This document shows positions 15,728 through 25,870 of a DNA stretch of 64,000 bases, one piece after another. The DNA is from UBA1444 sp964521625. Lineage in GTDB: Bacteria; Bacillota; Negativicutes; UBA1444. The position numbers were made by a program, and so were the translations under genes. The notes beneath the pieces were generated by a model. That model was not told the origin of the DNA. It saw only the letters and a program-made list of their open reading frames with translations, and did not search any database. Where the stretch lies: the NCBI GenBank assembly GCA_964521625.1, contig CAZFSM010000001.1, positions 209,442 through 273,441 on the forward strand. The letters are read 5' to 3'. The first letter of the stretch is position 1. Every line of letters starts with the position of its first letter.

Positions 15728-18217
15728 TCAATGCGGGGCGGATTGCTCCATCAGGGCGGCGAACTGATCGACCAGAACCGGATCAAATTGACTGCCGGCG
15801 CAGCGGCGCAGTTCAGTCAATGCAACCTGAGTCGCCACTGCCTTGCGGTAGGGGCGGTCGTTGGTCATGGCATCAAAAGCGTCGGTGATCGACAAAAGTC
15901 GGCACTCCAACGGAATCGCTTCGCCTTTGAGACCCAGCGGGTAGCCTTTGCCATTCCACCATTCCTGGTGCTTCAGGATCCAGTTGGCAATCGGCGCTAA
16001 ATCGGGCGTGGACATGGCGATGCGGTGGCCAATTTCGCAACGCTGTTTCATAATCTTCCATTCTTCGGCATCCAAGGCGCCCTTTTTGAACAAAATGCTG
16101 TCAGGGATGCCGACTTTGCCGATGTCGTGAAAATGGGCAAACAGCCGTAGATCGGGTAGGCTGCGTTCGGGCAGTCCTAGTTTGCGGGCAAAGGATTCCG
16201 CCAAAACCTGTAAACGGTCACCGTGACCTTCGGTGATAAAGTCTCGCGCCTCCAGGGCTTTTACCAGCCCTTGCACGATTGCACTGCGGGCGCTGAGTTT
16301 TTGGTGAAGTTTTACCCGGTACATATTGTTGTCCGCTTCTTTGAACAACAGATTCATGTCCGGCGGCGATTGGCGGGACAGCGCAAACCCGACAGACATG
16401 CTAATCGGCATCGGGTTTTTGGCGTTATAGGCAGTGATCTGCTGTTTGATGCGACGGCAGGCTTTATCAAAGATTCGCGTCGAATTTGTATTGAGCAATA
16501 CCACGAATTCATCGCCGCCGATCCGAGCGATCACATCGCCGGCGCGAAATGCCAAACGCAGAATTTCGGCGACATCTTTCAGGATTGCATCACCAGCGTT
16601 GTGACCCAGAGAATCGTTGATAATTTTTAGTCCGTCTACGTCACAGATGAGCAGTCCGGCCAGTCCGTCCCGCTGTTTTTCCAGGCGGCGCATCTCTTCT
16701 TCGAAAAAAGTTCGATTATATAAACCGGTTAAGGCATCGTGCAGGCTGAGATGTTTCAACTGACTCTCCATGAGCGTTCGCTCGGTAATGTTGCGGCAGA
16801 TAGCAAGCACCTCATCGTCGCCGTTATGGGAGAAGCGCGCCTCAAAGTAGTCGGTTTTTCCGTTGGAATCCACTTGATATTCGAAAACTTGCACAGCTTT
16901 GGTGTCAATGGCCCGTTTCAAGTTCCGAACTGTCAAATCAACAAGCTCGGTGGGGAAAACATCTTCAATGGTCCGGCCCAAAAAAACTTCCGGCGGCACC
17001 AGCAAAGGATCGGGGCCGGCTTTGAAGTCAAGGATAGTCCCAGTTTTGCTGAACATAAACATCAGGTCGGGAATCGCGCTAAGCATCGCCTGCTTTGTAG
17101 CCTGCGACTTTAACAGCGACGCTTCGGCAGCCTGCTTTTTCTGAAGTTCCTGCTGGTAAGAGTCCATTAATAAGGCATTGGCTAACGCTAGCGAAGCAAG
17201 TTCGGCAAATCTGTTGAGAATATCGACTTCTGCCGCGCCAAAAGACTTGCCTGTTTCGCAATACGCCAGTCCAATGGTTCCGATGACTTCGCTATTCGCC
17301 TTCAGTGGGACCTGTAGCACGGTTTTGATGTCATCAAACTGAGTCGATTGTGGGTTGTGACTTTTCCATTCGGCATAGTCAGGCACGACAACCGGGTAGC
17401 CAGTTTTTTTGACCTGGCCGATAATTCCCTGATCCGCATCAATTTCCCGGCCGATATCCTGTTGGTAAATACCGGTTCCCTGTGTGCGGCGGAACCTTTG
17501 GCGGTCTTTGTCGAAGACGTAGAGGAAGCCATGTTCGGTCCCGATCAGTTTGCCTGCGCCGCTAACAATCATTGACAATAGTTCGTTCGTGTCGCACCGA
17601 CCCATCAGTCCTAACGCTGTTTCATGCAATGACGACAACAGGGCGTTTTGCCGACTGATCTGCGACTCTTTTTCTTGCAGCAGGGAAAACTGCGACCGGA
17701 GTTCTTCTTCGGACGCCATCAATTCTTCATTGCCGGCCGTGAGTTCTTCGTTGGCAGCGATCAAGTCTTCATTTAGCGCCAGCTGTTTTTGTTCGTTGTC
17801 AATTAGGGTCTGTTCAACGGATACAATATCGGTGATGTCGCGAATAACACTGATACCGGCTTCGATTCCGACTATTTCCAGTATTTTAGCGCTGACCTCA
17901 ACAGGGAACACCTCGCCGTTTTTACGGCGATGCTGGGTGCGAAACAAGGCGCCTGAGGCGAGAGCCGCCTTGAGTTGGTCAGTGACCAGATATTCCGTCT
18001 CTTTGGCGCGCAAATCAAAAACCGTCAGCTGCAGTAACTCGGCGCAAGTGTAACCATAAGCTTTAGCTGCGGCCTGATTGGCATATAGAATTCTCCCTTC
18101 GGCCTGGACGACCCAGATGATATCCCGAGTCTGATCGAGAATTTGATAAAAAAATTCCAGACTCGCCTGTGTTAAAGGGCCTTTTGCCTGATGGAAGGGA
18201 GATTGCAAACCCAACAC
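15728..18217 (-). CDS. PAS-GAF-PAS-GGDEF-HD-GYP c-di-GMP signalling protein
   Basis: 829 residues, no membrane span. Order: PAS (about 22-140, with PAC end SVIRDITDIV), a Glu-rich coiled coil (about 140-200), GAF (about 205-350), PAS (about 375-485), GGDEF (about 495-655) and HD-GYP (about 660-829). The cyclase motif is intact (ARIGGDEFVVLL) with an RAGD inhibitory site nine residues upstream. The phosphodiesterase keeps HDIGKVGIP and NGKGYPLGL. Both making and breaking of c-di-GMP are therefore possible. The start is uncertain: GTG 18217 or the neighbouring TTG 18214, neither with a good ribosome site. Confidence 0.9.
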   Translation of the reverse strand: MLGLQSPFHQAKGPLTQASLEFFYQILDQTRDIIWVVQAEGRILYANQAAAKAYGYTCAELLQLTVFDLRAKETEYLVTDQLKAALASGALFRTQHRRKNGEVFPVEVSAKILEIVGIEAGISVIRDITDIVSVEQTLIDNEQKQLALNEDLIAANEELTAGNEELMASEEELRSQFSLLQEKESQISRQNALLSSLHETALGLMGRCDTNELLSMIVSGAGKLIGTEHGFLYVFDKDRQRFRRTQGTGIYQQDIGREIDADQGIIGQVKKTGYPVVVPDYAEWKSHNPQSTQFDDIKTVLQVPLKANSEVIGTIGLAYCETGKSFGAAEVDILNRFAELASLALANALLMDSYQQELQKKQAAEASLLKSQATKQAMLSAIPDLMFMFSKTGTILDFKAGPDPLLVPPEVFLGRTIEDVFPTELVDLTVRNLKRAIDTKAVQVFEYQVDSNGKTDYFEARFSHNGDDEVLAICRNITERTLMESQLKHLSLHDALTGLYNRTFFEEEMRRLEKQRDGLAGLLICDVDGLKIINDSLGHNAGDAILKDVAEILRLAFRAGDVIARIGGDEFVVLLNTNSTRIFDKACRRIKQQITAYNAKNPMPISMSVGFALSRQSPPDMNLLFKEADNNMYRVKLHQKLSARSAIVQGLVKALEARDFITEGHGDRLQVLAESFARKLGLPERSLPDLRLFAHFHDIGKVGIPDSILFKKGALDAEEWKIMKQRCEIGHRIAMSTPDLAPIANWILKHQEWWNGKGYPLGLKGEAIPLECRLLSITDAFDAMTNDRPYRKAVATQVALTELRRCAGSQFDPVLVDQFAALMEQSAPH

Positions 18218-18397
18218 CCCCGGAATTATTCGCTGCAGGAACCGACTGCTTGTGCTAATGGTTTAATTCCATATAGAGTGAATGATTCCTGCCGTAGTAA
18301 AGATTGCGCTCAAAAAAAGGAATTCTTCGTTGCAAGTCAAATAATTACTATAGATGAAAAGTGAGGAGAATGCCAAAATAAAGGAAGGGGTAGAAAC

Positions 18398-19633
18398 ATG
18401 TTTTCGTTGGGCAACGTGACTCGGAACACTATCGCCATGGTTCTGGCCGGCGGCAAAGGTGAACGGTTGGGACAAATTACCACAAATCGCCCCAAACCCT
18501 GTGTTTCTTTCGGCGGCAAGTACAAGATCATCGACTTCGTTTTGAGCAATCTGTTTAACTCCGGTATTAAAAAGGTTTATGTGTTGACCCAGTATCGGGC
18601 CTATCCCCTGAACAAGCATATTAAAGAGTTTTGGTCGCGCTTAATTGGCCATGGTGAGTTCTTTGACACCATTTCGCCGGAAACGAACAGTGACAGTGAA
18701 GAGTGGTTTAAAGGAACAGCGGATGCAATTTATCAATTTCTGCACTTTGTCGAAGCAACCGATGCCGATTACATTGCGATTTTTGGCGGCGACCATATCT
18801 ACAAAATGGATGTCAGCCAGATGATCGGCTATCATATTATGAATCGGGCCGATATTACTGTTGCCGCATTGGAGGTTTCAGCCGCCGATGCGACCCGGTT
18901 CGGCATTTTTGCCGTCGATGAAGATTTCCGCGTGACTGCTTTTGCCGAGAAGCCGGCGAAACCACAGCGGATCCCTGAACGTGAAACTTGCTTTGCCTCA
19001 ATGGGCAATTATATCTTTTCTACCCGCAAGTTGATCGAAGTCCTCAAGGAAGGCAAGAAAAAACATGACGATCTCGATTTCGGCAAACATATCATTCCGA
19101 TGATGCTGGAAAAAGGCGACCGGGTATTTACCTATAACTTCGGCGATAATATGATTCCCGGCATGAAACCGGAAGAGCGCGGTTATTGGAAAGATGTCGG
19201 TACGATTGAATCCTATTATGACGCCAATATGGACCTGGTCAACGTGGCGCCGCAACTGAACCTGTACAACTATCGCTGGCCGATTCTGACCAATCAGGGG
19301 AATCTGCCGCCGGCGAAAACAGTGTTTGATGAAGAAGGACGGCGGGGCGAAAATATCAGCGCTTACGTTTGCGGCGGCTGCATTACCAGCGGCAGTACGG
19401 TTCGGCGTTCGATCATTGGGCCGCGCTGCAAGATTAACAGCTACAGTCTGATTGAAGATTCGATTCTGTTCGACAATGTGGAAACCGGCCGCAATGTAAA
19501 GATTAAACGGGCGATTATCGATGAAGATCTGCGAATTCCCGAAGGGACCGAGATTGGCTATGACCATGACGCTGACCGGGCGCGCGGTTATACGGTAACC
19601 GAGAGTGGCATTGTGGTGGTAACCAAGGTTTAA
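18398..19633 (+). CDS. glgC: Glucose-1-phosphate adenylyltransferase
   Basis: 411 residues. The enzyme makes ADP-glucose from glucose-1-phosphate and ATP, the committed step of glycogen synthesis. The nucleotide loop is VLAGGKGERLGQITTNRPKP, followed by FGGKYKIIDFVLSN, GTADAIYQ, GGDHIYKMD and FAEKPAKP, and a C-terminal left-handed beta-helix region (SGSTVRRSIIGPRCKI). ATG 18398 follows AAGGAAGGGG. The remaining glycogen genes (glgA, glgB, glgP, glgD) are not next to it, so it stands alone here. Confidence 0.93.
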   Translation: MFSLGNVTRNTIAMVLAGGKGERLGQITTNRPKPCVSFGGKYKIIDFVLSNLFNSGIKKVYVLTQYRAYPLNKHIKEFWSRLIGHGEFFDTISPETNSDSEEWFKGTADAIYQFLHFVEATDADYIAIFGGDHIYKMDVSQMIGYHIMNRADITVAALEVSAADATRFGIFAVDEDFRVTAFAEKPAKPQRIPERETCFASMGNYIFSTRKLIEVLKEGKKKHDDLDFGKHIIPMMLEKGDRVFTYNFGDNMIPGMKPEERGYWKDVGTIESYYDANMDLVNVAPQLNLYNYRWPILTNQGNLPPAKTVFDEEGRRGENISAYVCGGCITSGSTVRRSIIGPRCKINSYSLIEDSILFDNVETGRNVKIKRAIIDEDLRIPEGTEIGYDHDADRARGYTVTESGIVVVTKV

Positions 19634-19772
19634 ACCAGATATGTCATTGCGACAAAGTGCGACTCCCCGTCTTGCTGGCCGGCGAAGCAACCGCGTTTAT
19701 CAACGCGGGGAATTTCGCCCGGCCAATTTTTGACAGGGGTGCAAAGCAGCGGCAGAGGAGTTGTTCCTGTTG

Positions 19773-21044
19773 ATGCGGTTCAGACTGCGAAATTGCTGGT
19801 TAATTGGCCTGGTTGGAATTTGGCTGGCGCTGTTGTTGGTGGTGAATGCTGTTGCGGTTGGCGCTGCCGCCGGACCTCAACCTGACCATATCACGCTTAC
19901 CTGGCAGCAAAATCCTCAGACAACGCAAACGATTGCCTGGCGTACCGACAGTAGCGTTACTGGCGGACAAGTGCGGTTGTCGCCAGCCTCGGTCAGGCAG
20001 ACTGCACAATATCAGCTGATTCAGGCGGTGACAAAGTCGCTGTTGACTAATACCGGTGAAATGAACCTGCATTCGGTCAATCTGACCGGACTGAAACCGG
20101 GCAGCAGCTATTTATATCAAGTGGGCGACGGGACGAACTGGAGTGAGATTCAGCAATTCCGCACAGCCCCGCTGCTGACTGAACCGCTAAAATTTCTGAT
20201 CATGGGGGATTCCCAGAGCATTGACTATGGTGTATGGCGCGCAACGCTGCAGCAAGCGTCGCAAAATAACCCCGATGCGGCATTTTTTGTCAGCATGGGC
20301 GATTTGGTCGATGTCGGGCAAGATTATGCCGAGTGGGAAGCATGGTTTGCGGCAACTGCCGGGGTGATGGAAATATTGCCGATCCTGCCGATTACCGGCA
20401 ATCATGAGAGTTATACGCCAGAGCGGCGCTTTTCCCGCCCGGAGTATTTTACCGCCCAGTTTAGCCTGCCGCAAAACGGGCCGCCGGAGTTGGCCGGACA
20501 GGTTTACTCCCTGGACTATGGCGACGTGCATCTGGTGATGCTGGACAGTCAGGCTGGCGAACAGGCCCGGTTCCTGCCCGACATGCTGGAACAGCAGCGG
20601 CTTTGGCTGGAAGCTGATCTGGCGGCGACAACCAAGCGATGGAAGCTGGTATTCATGCACCGGCCGATTTACGGTAATAAGCAAGAAGGCATTCAGGGAA
20701 ATTTACGCCAAGTTTTTGAACCGGTATTCGACCGCCATCAGGTCGATGTCGTTTTCACCGCACATGACCATGTGTACGCCCGTTCCGGGCCATTTTACGG
20801 CGGCGAGCCAGCTGTGGAGCCGCAAGCGGGGACTCTGCATGTGGCGACAGGTCGTACCGGCACCAAGACCTATTCAACCGTAACCGCCAAACCGTGGAAC
20901 AGCCGATTCATTAATCCAGCCAGCCAGCCGATGTTTCTGTCGGTGGCGGTGGACGGCGGAACATTGCGGGTCGGCGCCTTTGGTCAAAATGGTGAACTGC
21001 TGGATAGCTGGACGCTGACCAAGCCGCCGGTTATGCGAAACTGA
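19773..21044 (+). CDS. Secreted purple acid phosphatase-like metallophosphoesterase
   Basis: About 423 residues with an N-terminal signal or anchor (WLIGLVGIWLALLLVVNAVAVGAAA), then a fibronectin-like PAP N-domain (ITLTWQQNPQTTQTIAWRTD), then a calcineurin-type phosphoesterase. Metal motifs are visible: GDSQS, GDLVD, GNHES, FMHRPIYG and AHDHVYAR. It would hydrolyse phosphate esters outside the cytoplasmic membrane. Start uncertain: ATG 19773 is 12 bases after GAGGAG, and the preceding TTG 19770 is also possible; TTG 19761 directly abuts the ribosome site. Confidence 0.87.
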   Translation: MRFRLRNCWLIGLVGIWLALLLVVNAVAVGAAAGPQPDHITLTWQQNPQTTQTIAWRTDSSVTGGQVRLSPASVRQTAQYQLIQAVTKSLLTNTGEMNLHSVNLTGLKPGSSYLYQVGDGTNWSEIQQFRTAPLLTEPLKFLIMGDSQSIDYGVWRATLQQASQNNPDAAFFVSMGDLVDVGQDYAEWEAWFAATAGVMEILPILPITGNHESYTPERRFSRPEYFTAQFSLPQNGPPELAGQVYSLDYGDVHLVMLDSQAGEQARFLPDMLEQQRLWLEADLAATTKRWKLVFMHRPIYGNKQEGIQGNLRQVFEPVFDRHQVDVVFTAHDHVYARSGPFYGGEPAVEPQAGTLHVATGRTGTKTYSTVTAKPWNSRFINPASQPMFLSVAVDGGTLRVGAFGQNGELLDSWTLTKPPVMRN

Positions 21045-21080
21045 ACACCTGGCAGACTGGCAAAGGGGTTGTAAAAATCG

Positions 21081-23657
21081 ATGGAATCGCGGAATCTGCA
21101 ACACTATATGAAACAATTGCGGGACGACGATACGTTGTTCATTGTGGCGCTGGATACGACCGGTCGGGTGACTTATGCCAATCGAAGAGTCGAACAGGTT
21201 TTCGGCAAACCGGATGAGGTGCTGGCAGGAATCTCCTGGCTGGCGCTGACTGTTGCGCCGGAGCAGCTGCCCTTGATGACGGAACGGTTCCAGGCGATCA
21301 TGTCCGGTGACATTGAACCTTTTGCCCAAGTGGCGGATGTCGATGCCGTTAGTGCTACAGGACAACGTTTGAGGATTTTGTGGAGCAACCATCTGCTGCG
21401 CGATGCTGACGGCAATATTAGCGGCTCACTCAGTTTTGGCCAGGACATCACCGAACAGAAGCGTACGCAATTCCGCCTGGCGTTGCATCAGGACTTGTCG
21501 CGAATTCTCAGTGAAAGCGCTTCTTTTGCCGAGGCAGTCAACCGTTTTATCCAGACTGTGTGTGAACGCTTCGGTTGGGACTATGGCGAAGTCTGGATGT
21601 GTGACAATCTTACAAATACGATGGTCTGGCATTCCGGCTGGGGCAATGATCCGGTGCGGTTTGCTTCTTTCGAGGCACTAAGCAGTAAAATGACCTTTGC
21701 CAAGGGCGAAGGGATGCCCGGCCTCATTTGGGCCGAAGCCAAACCGACCTGGATCGAAGATATTACGAAACATGTCCGCTTTGCCCGCCGTTATGCCGCA
21801 GTGGCGATCGGTCTGCATTCCGGCTTCGGGTTTCCGTTGTTTGTTGGCAATGAAGTGGTTGGCTCGCTGGTTTTTTTCAGCTGGCGAATCCAACCGCCGG
21901 ACCCCGGGATGATCGCCCTATTTGACAGTGTTGGCATTCAACTGGGCAATTTTTTCCAGCGAAAAAAGGTTGAACAGCACTTGCAAATATGGGACGGCTT
22001 ATTCCGCAACAGTGGCGAGGCGATGTTTGTCACTGATGCATCGCCAAAAATCCTGGCGGTCAATGATGCGTTCACCCGCCTGACCGGCTATCTGCATGAG
22101 GAAATCGTTGGCCAAAGCCCGGTGATCTTGAAATCCAGCAGGCATGAACCTAATTTTTACGAAGAGTTTTGGGCTGCGCTGAATACAGTCGGGACTTGGC
22201 AGGGCGAAGTCTGGGACCGACGCAAAGATGGCAGCGAGTTCCCGATTGGTCTGACAATCACCCGCATCAAAAATGATCAGGGAGAAACCACCCACTATAT
22301 CGCAACCTTCGCCGACGTCAGTGAGCGCAAGGCGGCCGAAGAACGGATTCGTTACCTGGTGCACCATGATGCATTGACCGGCCTGCCGAACCGAACCTTG
22401 TTGACTGAACACCTGGATCGCTTCCTGGTGCGGGCCCGCCGGCAGAACAGGCAGGTCATGGTGCTGTCGATCGACATTGACCGGTTCAAAGTAGTCAATG
22501 ATTCACTGGGGCATGCGATGGGCGATTTGCTGCTGCAACAACTGGCTCAACGCCTGCAGGATTGTCTGGACGAAGGGGATGTGCTCAGCCGGCCCGGCGG
22601 CGATGAATTTGTCGTAATATTGCCCAGTGTTCAGGAAATCAGTGCAGCGCTGCCGCAAGTGGAAAAAATCGTCAATGGGATTCGCCAACCGCTGTATGTT
22701 GGGGAAATGGAGTTTAATCTGACTGCCAGCATCGGCATCAGTGTCTTTCCCGGCGACGGCAAAGATCGCGACGCGCTGATCAAAAATGCCGACGTGGCAA
22801 TGAATTATGCCAAAGAGACCGGGCGCAACCAATATACATTCTTCACGGCGGAATTGAATGCGATGGTGTCGGAGCGGCTGCGGATCGAGACTTTGCTGCG
22901 CAAGGCATTGGAGCGCAAGGAACTGTTGCTACATTTTCAGCCTCAGGTCGATTTGCGGACCAACCGGGTGATTGGCATCGAAGCGCTGGTACGCTGGAAT
23001 CAACCAGAGGAAGGGATGATTCCGCCAAATCGTTTTATTCCGGTGGCCGAGGAAAGCAGCCTGATCGTGCCGCTCGGCGACTGGATTCTGGTCGAAGCCT
23101 GCCGCCAATGGCAAAAAGTGGCTAAAGCCGGATTGCCGCCGGTTACGATGGCAGTCAATATCTCGGCCGTCCAGTTTTATGAAGCGACCTTTTTGGAAAA
23201 AGTATCGCGCCGAGTCAAACGCTATGGGATGGAAGCCTTTCTGGAGATTGAAGTCACCGAAGGCATCATGATGCGCAATGTGCCGGCGACTCTCGATATT
23301 ATGCACAAACTGAAGGCGATTGGCTGCAAGCTGTCGATTGACGACTTTGGCACCGGCTATTCCAGCCTGGGTTATCTCAGCCGATTCCCCCTGGACAAGC
23401 TAAAGATTGATCAGTCGTTTGTCCGGGCGATGTTGGCCTCGCAGACGAACATGGCGATTGTTGACACGATTATCCGACTGGCTGGCAACCTGAATCTGCG
23501 GGTTATTGCCGAAGGCGTGGAAACGGCGGCGGAACTCAACGCGCTGCGAGCCCGCCACTGCGACGAGGTGCAGGGGTATCATTTCGCCAGGCCGATGCCG
23601 ATGGATGACCTGATTCGTTGGTGGCAGCAGTGGAATCAATGGAACCAGCCCGGTTGA
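21081..23657 (+). CDS. PAS-GAF-PAS-GGDEF-EAL bifunctional c-di-GMP protein
   Basis: 858 residues, cytoplasmic. PAS (about 15-130), GAF (about 145-300), PAS (about 310-420, ending YIATFADVSERK), GGDEF (about 425-590) and EAL (about 605-850). GGDEF is intact (RPGGDEFVVIL) but has no RxxD inhibitory site. The EAL domain keeps IGIEALVRW, NISAVQF, EVTEG and DDFGTGYSSLGYLSRFPLDKLKIDQSFV, so phosphodiesterase activity is expected. The FliB-like gene starts five bases after its stop, so the two are almost certainly cotranscribed. Confidence 0.93.
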   Translation: MESRNLQHYMKQLRDDDTLFIVALDTTGRVTYANRRVEQVFGKPDEVLAGISWLALTVAPEQLPLMTERFQAIMSGDIEPFAQVADVDAVSATGQRLRILWSNHLLRDADGNISGSLSFGQDITEQKRTQFRLALHQDLSRILSESASFAEAVNRFIQTVCERFGWDYGEVWMCDNLTNTMVWHSGWGNDPVRFASFEALSSKMTFAKGEGMPGLIWAEAKPTWIEDITKHVRFARRYAAVAIGLHSGFGFPLFVGNEVVGSLVFFSWRIQPPDPGMIALFDSVGIQLGNFFQRKKVEQHLQIWDGLFRNSGEAMFVTDASPKILAVNDAFTRLTGYLHEEIVGQSPVILKSSRHEPNFYEEFWAALNTVGTWQGEVWDRRKDGSEFPIGLTITRIKNDQGETTHYIATFADVSERKAAEERIRYLVHHDALTGLPNRTLLTEHLDRFLVRARRQNRQVMVLSIDIDRFKVVNDSLGHAMGDLLLQQLAQRLQDCLDEGDVLSRPGGDEFVVILPSVQEISAALPQVEKIVNGIRQPLYVGEMEFNLTASIGISVFPGDGKDRDALIKNADVAMNYAKETGRNQYTFFTAELNAMVSERLRIETLLRKALERKELLLHFQPQVDLRTNRVIGIEALVRWNQPEEGMIPPNRFIPVAEESSLIVPLGDWILVEACRQWQKVAKAGLPPVTMAVNISAVQFYEATFLEKVSRRVKRYGMEAFLEIEVTEGIMMRNVPATLDIMHKLKAIGCKLSIDDFGTGYSSLGYLSRFPLDKLKIDQSFVRAMLASQTNMAIVDTIIRLAGNLNLRVIAEGVETAAELNALRARHCDEVQGYHFARPMPMDDLIRWWQQWNQWNQPG

Positions 23658-23662
23658 GCAAT

Positions 23663-24616
23663 ATGTTTGTTTATCTTGATATTGTGGCCGATTTTGTTTG
23701 CCAACAGTGCGGCGTCTGCTGCAACAACGACTGGCTGGTGACTGTCGATGAAGCCGGATTTTGGCGCAATCGGCAGTTGTTTCAGCAGGCAGGGCAGAGT
23801 GACGAATTTGTCGCAACTTTCCTTCCACTGGGCAGTGCGGCGGAACTGGGCGAATACGCCCGGGTTGCCAAGCGGCCGGCTGGTGGCTGCTGGTTTCTCA
23901 CGGCGGAGAATCTATGCCGGCTTCAGCAGGTGGCGGGACATCAGCATCTGGACTCGGTTTGCCAGTGGTTCCCCCGCTATCCGATGGATACGGAACGCGG
24001 CATCGAACTGTCGCTCAGCTTCAGTTGTCCAGCGGCGGTCAAACTGGCTTTGCGCGAAGCGCCGCTGCGGATTGTGCGCGCGGAAACCTCGCCAATATCA
24101 ATGCTGCCGGTTGATTTTGTCCGCCATGTCTATCCAGGACAACAAAAGCCGCAAAGCGTCCTGCGCTACTATTTTGAACTAGAAGGCCATCTGATTGATC
24201 TGCTGCAGGCGCGGCAGTTACCTTTGACTGCGCGGCTGGAATTGGTCCAGAGTAGCTTGCGCCAGATCGATACATGGCAGGCCCCAGCGGAGTTTGGCCA
24301 GTTGTTGAACCGGTTGTTTCAGGCCAACTACGATGAACTGGATGCTGCGGCGGACAGGCAGGACCCGGTGCAGGAAGGTCCAGCCAGCTGGCTGGCAGAG
24401 AACTACTTCGCGAATTTCCTGTTTCGCAAAAATCTCTATGTACGTGGCATTGCTGATTTTTTGGACCAACTGGACCGTCTGGCGCAAAAGATCATCCCCT
24501 GTATGGAACGGTCTATCGGCACTAACGACACGGCCGACCTGGAACAACTGATTGTGGCGCAGGAACTGGCCTGGAACCACAACAGCCGCAGCCGTCAGTC
24601 GGAAAGGAGCGTTTGA
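23663..24616 (+). CDS. FliB-like (lysine N-methylase/YkgJ-type) cysteine-cluster protein
   Basis: About 317 residues. The N-terminal FVCQQCGVCCNNDWLVTVDEAGF, followed by CWFL...LCRLQ, CQWFPRYP and a central SFSCPAAVKLAL, matches the pattern of flagellin lysine N-methylase FliB, which methylates surface lysines of flagellin using a metal or Fe-S cysteine cluster. The C-terminal half is helical and poorly conserved. The start could also be TTG 23654 or ATG 23639. The gene is tightly packed between two c-di-GMP enzyme genes and overlaps the second by one base. No flagellar gene is in the window. Confidence 0.75.
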   Translation: MFVYLDIVADFVCQQCGVCCNNDWLVTVDEAGFWRNRQLFQQAGQSDEFVATFLPLGSAAELGEYARVAKRPAGGCWFLTAENLCRLQQVAGHQHLDSVCQWFPRYPMDTERGIELSLSFSCPAAVKLALREAPLRIVRAETSPISMLPVDFVRHVYPGQQKPQSVLRYYFELEGHLIDLLQARQLPLTARLELVQSSLRQIDTWQAPAEFGQLLNRLFQANYDELDAAADRQDPVQEGPASWLAENYFANFLFRKNLYVRGIADFLDQLDRLAQKIIPCMERSIGTNDTADLEQLIVAQELAWNHNSRSRQSERSV

Positions 24617-25833
24617 TGAATGGACTGGAGCTAAATTTGCTGACCAATCAGTCACAGCACCCGCAGTACCTGATTCGGTTGTCAGATGGAGTAATCGAGG
24701 AGGCGAACGATGCATTTTTGCATTTGTTCGGTTATCAACGAGACCATCTCGGATTACTGCAGGAGGAGCAGTTGTTCGAGAAACCCTTTCTGCTTGCGAC
24801 CGGAGTAGAGGCTGATCACTGGGTGCGTTGTCAACCTAAGACCGGTCCCGGTTTCATGATGGAGAAAGTGCCGCTGGAACTGCATTGCGGCGGCAACCTG
24901 TACTCTGTAGTGACTTTAAGGGATACTACGATGCAGGAAAAAATGTTGAATCGGTTGCGCCTGTCGGAACAGATCTTTGCCACGGCGCTTGACGGCATCA
25001 TCGTCACTGATAACCAGGGAATCATCCAGTATGTGAATCCCGCATTTATCCAGATTACCGGCTATGCGGCGGATGAACTGTTCGGCATGTCGCCGCGGAT
25101 TCTCAAATCCGGTCGGCATGACATTTTTTTTTATCAACAGATGTGGGATAAACTGGCTAATGAAGGGCGATGGAACGGCGAGGTATGGAACCGGCGCAAG
25201 AATGGTGAAATATACCCGGAATGGCTGGCGATTTCGTCGATTCGCGATCCGCAGGGCAATATCCTGATGTATACAGCAATGTTCCGCGATTTGAGCGAGC
25301 GTTACCTCTATGAACAGAAAATCAAACACCAGGCGCTGCATGACCAGTTGACCGGCCTGCCCAACCGGCGGTTTTTTCATGACAAGATATCATTTGCCAT
25401 CGCTGGAGCACGCCAAATGATGCGGAGCTTTGCGCTGATTTATCTGGATCTCGATGGCTTTAAGCTGGTGAACGATAATCTGGGGCATGAAGCCGGTGAT
25501 CAGGTGTTGCGGGTGACCGCTGAGCGTTTGTTGCATTGCGTGGGAGCCAAGGGCGACTGTTTCCGTATGGGTGGTGATGAGTTCGCTGTGTTGTTGCAAG
25601 GTGCTGACGATGACTTGATGGAGCTAGCGCAAGCCATTGCCGGCCGCATTTTGGACGATGTTCGTCAACCGATTGGTTTTGACGCTCAGACGACGGTAGT
25701 GGGAACCAGCATCGGCATCGCCGTCTTTCCTCTTGACGGACAGGATGCAGAAAGCATCCAGATGACGGCGGACAGCCGGATGTATGCAGCAAAACGCAGC
25801 GGGCGCAACCAGATTGTAAGTAAGGGTGAATAG
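24616..25833 (+). CDS. PAS-PAS-GGDEF diguanylate cyclase
   Basis: 405 residues. ATG 24616 overlaps the preceding stop by one base and has AAAGGAGC six bases upstream. An N-terminal PAS (about 15-115), a second PAS (about 120-230 with PAC end YTAMFRDLSERY), then GGDEF (about 235-400) with intact RMGGDEFAVLL. There is no phosphodiesterase domain, so it should only make c-di-GMP. The upstream partner protein has an EAL domain, so the operon encodes opposing activities around a FliB-like protein. Confidence 0.92.
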   Translation: MNGLELNLLTNQSQHPQYLIRLSDGVIEEANDAFLHLFGYQRDHLGLLQEEQLFEKPFLLATGVEADHWVRCQPKTGPGFMMEKVPLELHCGGNLYSVVTLRDTTMQEKMLNRLRLSEQIFATALDGIIVTDNQGIIQYVNPAFIQITGYAADELFGMSPRILKSGRHDIFFYQQMWDKLANEGRWNGEVWNRRKNGEIYPEWLAISSIRDPQGNILMYTAMFRDLSERYLYEQKIKHQALHDQLTGLPNRRFFHDKISFAIAGARQMMRSFALIYLDLDGFKLVNDNLGHEAGDQVLRVTAERLLHCVGAKGDCFRMGGDEFAVLLQGADDDLMELAQAIAGRILDDVRQPIGFDAQTTVVGTSIGIAVFPLDGQDAESIQMTADSRMYAAKRSGRNQIVSKGE

Positions 25834-25870
25834 CTTTTTGCCAAGTGAATAATAGGGAGAGTGACTTAAA

